Source of the DNA: Torreya grandis
Taxonomy: Eukaryota > Streptophyta > Pinopsida > Cupressales > Taxaceae
NCBI GenBank assembly: GCA_037957365.1
Contig: JARHVA010000006.1
Location: 8,736,001 to 8,800,000, forward strand
Length of the DNA stretch: 64,000 nucleotides
Direction of reading: 5' to 3'
Position numbers and translations under genes: made by a program. Every line of letters starts with the position of its first letter. Position 1 is the first letter of the stretch. Shown in pieces: positions 47,431 through 56,047 of this stretch. Below the pieces are notes generated by a model. That model was not told the DNA's origin. It did not search any database and saw only the letters and a program-made list of their open reading frames with translations.

Positions 47431-47809
47431 CAACACTTAGGCAAAATGAATCATCCCTCTACTTCAAAATTATACTGCTATGTCCAAGAACCAAAATTGC
47501 AGTGCTTGGATAAAAATAAATAAATTAAATATGACGTAGAGTAAAAATTACTCTATAGTTATTGGTGACCACCAGGAATTTTGAGCCTGCTCAAAAAGAA
47601 CCCAACTCCCACTACGCGGCCACGTGCTCAAATGACACTTATTTAAAAAAATAGAGAAAGAAAGAAAGAATGGGAAAATAGAGCAACAAAATTGAAAGAA
47701 AACTACTATATACAGCTAACCAGGTGTATTTGCCTCCCTCCCAGATCAAAAGGAACATTTCTAAAGTCTCCTTTATGTTGAGAAGACTTATGGTGCTAGA
47801 CAAATAGCT

Positions 47810-48290
47810 GAATGGGAAGGAGATTTTGTGATCTACTCCTCTTGCCTGTCACCTTGATTGGCTTGTATCTGATCGGATCAAAATTGAACATGCTTCTGAC
47901 ATATATGCACTCTGCTTGTCCTTGGAAGCTTGTTGAATGTTGGTCCCTCAGATTGGTGCTCCATGTTATGAAGAAATCATCGGCTATTGGTTCTTCACCA
48001 TTAGCCCTTTATTCTACACATTCCCTCTATAGTGCATCATGGTTTGACCTGTTTCCTTTTGCTTCATGATGAACTGCGTCAAACTCATCCTCCATTGCAT
48101 TGTCCTCTTGAAAGGATAATCTTGAAAGAGTGTAAGAATTTTGCACATATAACTAAGGCTTAATGTTGTTCTATTCATCTGTAACCAATTCATGGCTATC
48201 TTGCAAAGTGAGAAGAAAGTCCCAGATTATTTCTTCCTCATCAGCATTCCAACTTGCATAATTTCTTGGGGTTACAGGGGCTCCCATATT
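47810..48290 (-). pseudogene. Element F internal ORF, unknown function
   Basis: A single minus-strand frame of about 160 codons from an ATG near 48286 to a stop near 47808, with four internal stops (TAG three times, TAA once). It reads MGAPVTPRNYASWNADEEEI, an acidic/aromatic start, then QEDNAMEDEFDAVHHEAKG, DDFFITWSTNLRDQHSTSF and SMFNFDPIRYKPIKVTGKRS, with a basic C-terminal end. No gag, protease or pol motif. The opposite-strand frame at 47812-48069 is less convincing. It could be a gag-like remnant or an element-specific protein. I do not recognise it. Confidence 0.5.
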
Positions 48291-48402
48291 TAGTACAGGT
48301 TGAAATTGATTGGCTCAGAATTGTTTTTGGTGTCGATAAAAACCTCCAAAGGCAGATTGGCTGAAGAATACACCAAAATTTCTTCAACTCCTTGAAAGAT
48401 CT

Positions 48403-48420
48403 GTCCCACCGGGTGTGCCA
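48403..48420 (-). promoter_or_regulatory. Element F primer binding site
   Basis: Minus strand TGGCACACCCGGTGGGAC, five bases from the right LTR. It differs from element G's site at one position. Confidence 0.8.
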
Positions 48421-49146
48421 AAAACTATTGATGTCTTAAAATTGTGCTAGATCTTAATAAAAAACAATGGGAAGTTTCAAGCTATGGGACAATGCGGCTT
48501 GAAAACAACCTCTAGATTTTAAAGAAGCTGGTCTCTTCTTTTGTATTGGGTGTTAGGGAAAAGGGATAGGAGACTAAACAGAAATGCAAAATGCAGGAAT
48601 TGAAACCTAGCTATGGTGATGCGCCTGAGAGTAATCCTAATCCTAACCTGAGCACAGTGAAACTATTATGTGATTCTATTACATTTAAGAGCAGACAAGT
48701 GCATAATCAATGTAAAAGATTGGAATAACAGAAACAGAGGCTCACAACAGCAGAGTCTTTTGCTGAGATACAGGAATTGTCAACAAAGGCATAGTGTTCA
48801 ATCTTCTTAATAGATTCTTCCAATCACATTAGAGGCATAGAAGTCATGCACAGTTATGTAGAACTTCAAACTCCAAAAAATAGGATAGAAGCAAATAACA
48901 TTTCCAATCACAACACTAGAAAATATACAGCATAGACTACTTTGCAAATGACATAGATAACATCAACAAGGGCATAGTGTTCAATTTTCTTATTGAATAT
49001 TCTAGTCATATAAAAGATGCAGAAACACACATAGTCATATAAACCTTTCAACTCAGGAAAATGTAACAAAAGAAAATGATATTATTGGTTAAAAACTCTG
49101 AAAGTCTAAAACTATGAGAATTCCCCCTCCTAGATTTTACAATCCT

Positions 49147-49158
49147 CCTTATATAGCC
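49147..49158 (-). promoter_or_regulatory. Element F 5' LTR TATA box
   Basis: Minus strand GGCTATATAAGG. This copy would drive the element's transcript, starting near 49115. Confidence 0.65.
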
Positions 49159-49399
49159 TCGGATGTCTCTTTAGATCACTTCCTTTCTCACACAATTTTC
49201 TCTATCCTTTGCCTCCTTAGCCACTCAACTGTCTATTCTACCTCTACTGTTAGGTGACAAATAGACAGTGCCTTCAATGTTGTGGGGGGCTCCAAAAATC
49301 TACTTCATGAACTATTTCATCTACTCGAATTAACTCCATCCGATTTTCCCTCCATTTCACTTTAACAGATAGATGGCAACTCTATTCTATTAGATATGA

Positions 49400-50085
49400 A
49401 AGAGGACACTTAGCCAATTCATGAAATTCTCCTTATGGTCTAGGAGGCACCAGAGGATGACACTTGGCACCTTCCACCTAATTCATCAAAGACACACGGC
49501 TTTCTCTGCTTCTCGTGTACTAACACTAGGGGCATATATAAGACTCTGATGGATGGCGACATTTGGCAACTTTCATAGACTTTTGAAGTAACACCCGGGA
49601 CCCACCACCACCTTTATTCAATAATGAAACTTGAGGATGATCCCTTAGATGTTGACACATGGAAATCTCCGCTACTCCTGGGAAGATACGTGGCATCTTA
49701 TGCTTCTTTGTCTAAAGGTACGTGGCACCTTCTGCTACCTTTTGGAGATGGAGTAGAAAGGGACCAGAGAGTGACACTTGGTAGCCTCTGCTACCTCTGC
49801 TACTTAGCTTGTTGAAAGTCTTTGAATGAAATGCAAACGCCGATATGAGACGTGGGTGCTGACATGTGGTGCGTTCCACTTAACTACTACTGGGTATGTG
49901 GCACGGTCTGTGATTCTCTAAAAGTTACAAAAGGGGCCTCAGAGGATGCCAGTTGTCCAACTTCATCTCTTGAAAAGTGACACTTGGCAGTTTCCACTTA
50001 AACTTGAACTCGAGCACAAATGAGATGAAGGAAACAAGAAGGGGAAAAAGACCTGTGCTCGCAGGGTGACACTTGGCAACTTCCA
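49400..50085 (-). repeat. G-box-like motif array in element F U3 (copy 2)
   Basis: Counterpart of 46740-47430, upstream (on the minus strand) of the TATA box at 49147. Some units are closer to CACGTGGC than in the other LTR, for example ATACGTGGCA near 49685 and TACGTGGCA near 49719. Confidence 0.7.
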
Positions 50086-50220
50086 TTGCATCTCAACAAT
50101 TAGGCAAAATGAATCGGCCCTCTGCTTCAAAATTATGCCGCTACGTCCAAGAACCAAAATTGCAGTGCTTGGATAAAAATAAATAAATTAAATACGACGT
50201 AGAGTAAAAATTACTCTATA

Positions 50221-50225
50221 GGTTG
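50221..50225. repeat. Element F target-site duplication, right
   Basis: GGTTG, identical to 45757-45761. Confidence 0.9.
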
Positions 50226-51268
50226 TTTTGAGCATATAGGATCCTATTATGTAATGAGAAATATTTAAAATGTAATCATGACATATAATGGAAGATGTTT
50301 AAGGTAATGAATATATTCTTAACCACATATAAATGTCAAAAACTTCAAAAACAATCCTAGATAATGCCCTAAACAAGTTAAATCACTAAAACAATCAAAA
50401 CATAACATATATACTACTACAAACAAATAATAATTTCACTTTGCATAGAAAAGTGCCCTCATATCAAACTCAAAATAAGTTTGCATAATTTATACCAACT
50501 GATTATCCAATCTAGGAATCAAGAGAGGAAGATGATTAGGTTGTGTGTAAGTTGAGTCCAGACCAAGAGCCAAAAGCTATGGAAGAGGTGAAGGAAAATC
50601 TGCCAACTGAAAGAGAGATAATGCAAGGAGCTTAAGAATAGGTGAAATGGAGTCTTAATAGAGCTAGGAGCAACCCATGAGCTTTAGTAACACTGTAGAT
50701 AACAATGTGAATCACCAAGATAAAATGTAATATAGTAGGGCATCTCCTATCACAATGAAAGATAAATGTGCCAAGCAAGAACCAGGTGAGATTCAAGAAA
50801 AGCAACCAAGATTTGAGTGTGATGATCAAGTGGGAATATTAGAGCAAAAATGTAGGAGAGAGAGGATCAAATTAATGATAAAGTGCCATATATCTCAACC
50901 CTAAACTACTAAAAGGCCAAAAACTAGTTGTTTCTCACCATTTGGACCCAAATAAGGACCTTTTTTACGTGTTCTATCTTGTCCATAGCCTAGGTCATGA
51001 ATTTAATGAAGGAAACATATATCCTAAGCTACAATTTTCCTTCTTGAGATATGTCTTGGGTTAAATGACCACTTTGGGTGGTCAATAGGCCTTCGAGAGG
51101 GCCTAGGAGGAGTCTAGAGGGCCTATCTGGCATGTAAAAGGTCTGATATGTGCTAAGGATGTATAGGGGATGGGTATATGATGCAAAAAGGTCAAATCAA
51201 GTGGTAGATGCTTTGAATTATGATAACCAAGGTTGGTAGTTTGTACATGAGCTGATGTGTAATGATAG
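50226..51268. other. Continuation of element D LTR or older flank
   Basis: AT-rich, no gene. It is contiguous with 45756 once F is removed, so it is the presumed U3 part of D's 5' LTR. The outer end of that LTR was not identified. Confidence 0.4.
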
Positions 51269-51273
51269 GGAGG
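51269..51273. repeat. Element G target-site duplication, left
   Basis: GGAGG, identical to 61904-61908. Confidence 0.92.
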
Positions 51274-52745
51274 TGTTTCTATCGAGTTTTCACTTTTCAC
51301 ATTCAAAAGGAAATGAGAAACTAAGATAAAATGGTCAAGGGTTTGTACGTACCTGAATGAAGTCTTACACACCAAATTCAGACAACTGAAGGAACTCCTC
51401 TTTGGTTGTGGAGGATGACACCTATAGAAGAAAGAGACTCAAACATAGAGGTTGTTAGATAGCTAGAAAGTGGACTACCAAGCGAAAGCTTGGTCCTAGA
51501 AGTGCAAAGACTTCTCGAAGGGATGATAGTCCACTAATTGTTACAGAGAATAATGCTGCTTAAAAGAAATGAAATATTGAAAGACTGAACAAAAGAAAAG
51601 TAGAGATAGATGTGTACCTGAATTGGGCAATCTATTTTCCATAGTCGTCGATGTCGGTGGTTCTGCCGGCGTCAGTTAGGGAAAGTCACCGACGTCGGTT
51701 AGTCAAGTCTGCCAATGTCGATTATGTTGTTGATGTCAGTGGGGGCACTGGTCGATGTCGGTCGGGGCAATGGCCTTGGTGGTTGGCGTCAGTCGGGGCA
51801 ATGGTCTAGGATAGGGTCTAGATGAGTTTATGACCTATTGATGGGTCTGAGAAGGGGTCTGGGTCTGTTTGAATGGTCTGAGAGTCTGTTGGGAGGTCTA
51901 TACAAGGCAGAGAGTGTGACTAAAAGAGGGACCAGATGAAGGATTAGGGTGAAAAGGGAGAATAAGGTTTCGGGTCTAGTCTGGTTGATAGCCAAGTTTG
52001 GGTGGTGATAAGAAGTGTTGAATGGGAGCTAATAGCTAATACATTTCTAGATCACTAAAATGAAATAAAGGAGGCATACTTAGCTCATACCTGTTGAAGA
52101 AGGAGTGTTGAGGATGCTTGTACCTATTACTGATGTTGTGGGTGTGGAAGACCTATTACTGATGTTGCTGGTGTAGAAGACCTGTTGCTGATGCTTGGTG
52201 TGTGCTTGAGAGAGAGAGAGAGGTCTGATTCACGTTTGAGGAAGACTGGAAGATTGGCTGATTAAAAGATTGAAGATCATATTATTGAAGATTGAAAGGT
52301 TGGATCCTACATTTGGGGTCGAGAATGCAGTTTTGAAGGCAACCAATGCTGACAATACCACTGACATCGATCGACAGTTGACCGACGTCGGCGAATGGAA
52401 GGCAGGTAAAAAGGCTAAAAATAGCTTTTTGTCAATTTTCTCATCAGCGGAGGTCAGCGGGTCAGGGTAAGAAATGGTCAAAGGTGGTTTAATTGGCGTG
52501 GGAGAATGAAATAGGGGTCTAAGCATTTAAGACTTGGCATGGGGTAGTGGAGGGAATCCAAGTAGAGGCATCCAAGGGTGGTGAGGTGTCATGGGTGAGG
52601 TGGTAAGGAGAGAGATAGAGAATTATTAATTTAAAATAAGATAATTACTTTAAGTTAATAAGACATAGGTTAGGAGTGGTTAAGTGGACCAAGGGGACTA
52701 AGGGGGGAGGACGACTAAGGAGTAGACACGATTTTGGTGTCTACA
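51274..52745 (-). repeat. Element G 3' LTR (left copy)
   Basis: Plus strand TGTTTCTATC...GTGTCTACA, so the minus strand has TGTAGACACC...GAAACA. Includes clustered GACGTCGG-like motifs (51645-51790, 52361-52397) and an (AG)n run near 52205-52222. Confidence 0.95.
51645..51790. repeat. Iterated CCGACGTCGG-like motifs in element G LTR
   Basis: Eight or more half-palindromes of the type GTCGATGTCGG or ACCGACGTCGG within 150 bp, with clean examples at about 51695-51705. The same cluster lies at 60797-60960, with several CG to TG or CA changes. GACGTC contains an ACGT core used by plant bZIP factors. Confidence 0.7.
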
Positions 52746-52760
52746 TTTGCCCCTTTTTGT
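52746..52760 (-). promoter_or_regulatory. Element G polypurine tract
   Basis: Minus strand ACAAAAAGGGGCAAA immediately before the LTR start TGTAGACACC. It would prime plus-strand DNA synthesis. Confidence 0.85.
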
Positions 52761-53399
52761 CTTGTTGGTTGTTCTTGATGAACTGCAAGACAAAAATAGG
52801 ATTAGGTTACCCTAGGTATGGGATAAGGTTGATTTTGTCTTGTTGGTTGTTCAAGTGAAATGTAAGACAAAAATAGGAGGGTTGGTTGCCCCGATTATGG
52901 ATGAGGTATTCCCCTTCAAAGTGGGAGTCGAGGGAAGGAAACCTAAAATTGGGTGTCGATTTGATAGATAGTGGATGGAAAGGGTGGAGGTGTGAGTGTG
53001 AACGTTGAAACAGTCATGATTGCACGTATACCACTTCACGAGATGATCAGGTCAAATTGTCATAGGTCAAGGGTTGAGGAGTGCTAAAATTGAAGTAACC
53101 AGGCCCCAACATTTAGTCGCAGCTGATCGAGTTATTCAATCTAAGCTGTAGCTCCAATGGTCATCGTGTTCCAGGTATCCTAGGCTCAGGAAGTGCTCCT
53201 AAAAACATGAAAATGTCACAAGTAGTGGGGATCAACTTGCTCATGATCCTACACTTGTGAGGGTCAAAATGGGTTGTGAACAATTTTGCTAACCATTCAT
53301 GAGGTAGCATACATGCAAAAACAACCAAGGCAACGTTGTCTTGGAAGTGGTCGTGGTCGGAGGAGATAGTTGCGATCTCTAAGGTGATTGGTTGAGGTT
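52761..53399. other. Element G 3' non-coding region
   Basis: Contains a near-repeat of TGTCTTGTTGGTTGTTC (52757 and 52837 regions, about 80 bp apart). No coding signal. Confidence 0.6.
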
Positions 53400-54290
53400 G
53401 AGATAGATAGTTGGTTGAATGAATGGATGGACAAAGGAATGTGGCTGAGCTAACCTCAAAAGACATCATGTCATCTGAGTGCTTCCTACATAGCCCTTGT
53501 GTGAAGGGCCTTAGGCCAATGTAGTTCTCCCTAAAAGGGAGGAAGGGTCAAAGTTATGGATTGTTTTGATTGAAGTCAAGTCATGGTCAAAAGGTAGAAT
53601 GGTTTGTTCATCAGGTAGACAAACAAATGAGGGTGGTTGAGCTAACCCTAGAAGATTTCATGTCATCTGAGTCCTGCCTACATAGCCTTAAGTGTAAGGG
53701 CCTCAGACAAATATAGTTCGAGTGGTTGACAAGTTGGTTGATGATTGGTTTGGACTAGGTTAGGTCATGATTAAAAGAGAGAATGGTTTGTCCATCAGGT
53801 AGAAAAACAAATGAGGGTGGTCAAGCTAACCTCAGAGGATGTCATGTCATCTGAGTGCTGCCTACATAGCCTCGATCTTAGGGCCTCAGACCAATGTAGT
53901 TTGAATGGTTGACAAGTTGGTTGATGATTGGTTTGGACTAGGTTAGGTCATGATTAAAAGAGAGAATGGTTTGTCCATCAGGTAGATGAACAAAAAAGGG
54001 TGGTCGAGCTAACCTCAGAGGATGTCATGTCATCTGAGTGCTGCCTACATAGCCTCAGTCTTAGGGCCTCAGACCAATGTAGTTCGAGTTGGCTGATAAG
54101 TTGGTTGATGATTGTTTTGGACTAGGTTGAGTCATGATTAAAAAGATAGAATGGTTTGTCCATCAGGTAGATGAACAAACAAGGGTGGTCGAGCTAACCT
54201 CAGAGGACATCATGTCAACTAAGTGCTGCCTACATAGCCCTAGTCTTAGGGCCTCAGACCAATGTAGTTCCGGTTAGGAGGCAAAATTGG
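53400..54290. repeat. Tandem repeat, about 185-bp unit, five copies
   Basis: TCATCTGAG(T) anchors at 53471, 53663, 53847, 54030 and (TCAACTAAG) 54215 give spacings of 192, 184, 183 and 185 bp. Each unit has CTAACCTCAGAGGA, the anchor, CTGCCTACATAGCC, AGGGCCTCAGACCAATGTAG, then TTGGTTGATGATTGGTTTGG and AATGGTTTGTCCATCAGGTAG. Copies 2-4 are the most alike. It lies in the 3' part of element G, inside the element. Confidence 0.92.
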
Positions 54291-55479
54291 TCGATAGGTT
54301 GGTTTGGTCATGTGTTGAAATTATGAGGATAAGATGATGCTACAGCCTTTTCCATATTGTGTGATGGTGTATTATGTAACATTGGTTGAGGGCTCTTTCA
54401 TCCCTAGCAATTTTTCATAGTCGTGATGGATGTATATGCTAAAAATGAAATGAGTCTATTTATGCTTCAGCAAGTAATGGTTTATGCTTGACATAAATTG
54501 TGTGGTCGATAGTTTCCATGTGTATTGGTGTCTATAGAAACTAGTTTGAATAGGTTGTGAGAACGCGAGTGGTTTGAAAAAGGGGTCGGTTGGTTTGGTT
54601 GGTCAAATGATGTGGTTGAATGTGACCAAAGTGTATGTAGAAAGTGAAAGGTAGATTTTCCCTTTCGTTGACAAGGACTAGAATAATAGCATAGATAGGG
54701 CTAATTAGAACCAAAAGACCCATTCATGCATTACGTCGTTGACCAGTGGTTGTGTTAGAGAGGTAATCGAATCACTTGACGTTAAAATGAGCTCGAAGTC
54801 CCTTCAGTAGGTGATGTGATATGTGAGGATAGGGTAACCCTTTTTGAGTAGGGATAACTTTGCCCCTTTTTATAGGAGACCCTGAGACGACTACAAGTCA
54901 ATTCCATGATTAAAAAAAAAATTTGGGTAGACTGATCAATGCGGGAAGTCTACATAGAGATGTCATTTTGTTTTGTGGTCATTTGTGAAGCTGATCGATG
55001 TGGGAAGCTTCTAAGAGAGTGCAAGATTTTAAGCATAGCCATCCTTCGAGGGAGTGGTCTATATTTTTGCTTTTTATATATTTAAGGGCTTTGAATAGCT
55101 ATCCTTCGAGGGAGCAGTCTATTAGCTATAGCAATGATAGTACAGTTGTCCTTCGAGGGAGCAGTCTGTCTTTAGAGTTTGTGACATTTTGATATTTTGA
55201 CATCCATTTATTTTTGACAAAATTTTGAGTCATGGACAAGACTATAGAAGTTAAAGGGCTCCCTTTTATTAGGACAAAGCATCCATACTTTATAAAAGGG
55301 TTACATAGGGTTTGTTTAGGGGAATAGGGTTTGAAAGAAATGAGGATTTAAGAGGACGAGGATTGCTCAAGGGATGAACTCAAGTTAAATGTCAAGTGAA
55401 CAAGTACTCGACTAATAGTAGAATGGTCGTAGATGCAAGGCATTAAAGGGCTCAGGTTCTGATAAGTCCCTAGTCCATG
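54291..55479. other. Element G 3' non-coding region with a short triplicated motif
   Basis: TCCTTCGAGGGAG(C/T) followed by A/G-GTCT occurs at 55042, 55102 and 55149. No convincing frame on either strand. Confidence 0.6.
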
Positions 55480-55545
55480 CTTGTGCATTATGATGTAAGG
55501 TCCGAGCCAATTTGGAGCAAACTTGCCTCATTTACTTCTTTCCAA
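55480..55545 (-). pseudogene. Element G: integrase C-terminal fragment
   Basis: The minus-strand frame reads GKFAPNWLGPYII, the conserved SH3-like C-terminal motif of Ty3/gypsy integrases, after ERSK and a stop. It is the only clear trace of pol. Confidence 0.65.
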
Positions 55546-55554
55546 ATTGGTCAC

Positions 55555-55835
55555 GTGTTGGTTGATGTTGGACATGAAGTTGGTTGATATGTTGTCGAAT
55601 TGTTTGGCTGGTTGATGTTTGGTCATTGTTTGGTTGATGTTTGGTTGATGTTTGGTCAAGGTCGGTTGATATTTGGTCAAGGTTTGGTTTGAGGTCGGTC
55701 GAGGCTTGGTTGGTGCTTGGTCATTGTGTGATTGAGGTCTGGTTGATGTGTTGTTGGCATGTTTGGTTGATGTTTGGTCGATGATTGGTCAAGGTTTGGT
55801 CAATGGTCAGTTGAATGTTTGGTCGAGGTTGATAG
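55555..55835. repeat. GGTTGATGTTTGGTC minisatellite
   Basis: Irregular array of 10-25 bp variants combining TTGGTTGATG, TTTGGTCAAGG and GGTCGAGG. It separates the gag/protease start from the integrase end of G, exactly where RT and RNase H should be. Confidence 0.8.
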
Positions 55836-55859
55836 TCAGTATAAGGTCAAATTCCCCCA

Positions 55860-56040
55860 GTTGTTAGGGAGAATGTTTGACAGATTTAGTTGGAGAGAGC
55901 GAGATCCTGATCTACCAAGTTGGAGGCAGGAATCTCAACATCTTGGATGGTGACAGAGGCAATGGTTGGTAATGATTTGATTAAAGTGGCCAGTGGTTGG
56001 GGGTCATCAAGTTAGACCTCCATTGATTGCTAGGTTTAGA
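55860..56040 (-). pseudogene. Element G: gag-protease junction remnant
   Basis: After the gag stop near 56048 the minus strand continues with DDPQPLATLIKSLPTIASV and VEIPASNLVDQDLAL, which resembles the segment before the catalytic loop in Tat-type proteases. No D-x-G motif survives. Ends at the minisatellite. Confidence 0.4.
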
Positions 56041-56047
56041 TCAAAGT

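Larger units (their letters stand above)
45762..47557 (-). repeat. Element F 3' LTR (left copy)
   Basis: Plus strand begins TGTTGATG and ends CTCTATA, where an ancestral CTCTACA would be expected; both copies share the final TA. Contains the TATA box (minus) and the TGACACTTGG-type motif array. Confidence 0.92.
45762..50220 (-). mobile_element. Element F: non-autonomous LTR retrotransposon (LARD-like)
   Basis: LTRs 45762-47557 (1796 bp) and 48426-50220 (1795 bp) flank only 868 bp. A perfect GGTTG duplication brackets it. The PBS next to the right LTR sets the minus orientation. No gag or pol domain occurs inside, only a short unknown ORF. LTR divergence is about 9% over 270 bp by eye. It is inserted in D's LTR. 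Size and structure fit a large retrotransposon derivative mobilised in trans. Confidence 0.93.
48426..50220 (-). repeat. Element F 5' LTR (right copy)
   Basis: Pair of 45762-47557. The LTR terminus reads TATTGATG here (TG changed to TA). U3 lies at the high-coordinate side, about 1.07 kb up to the TATA box; R plus U5 is about 0.7 kb. Confidence 0.92.
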
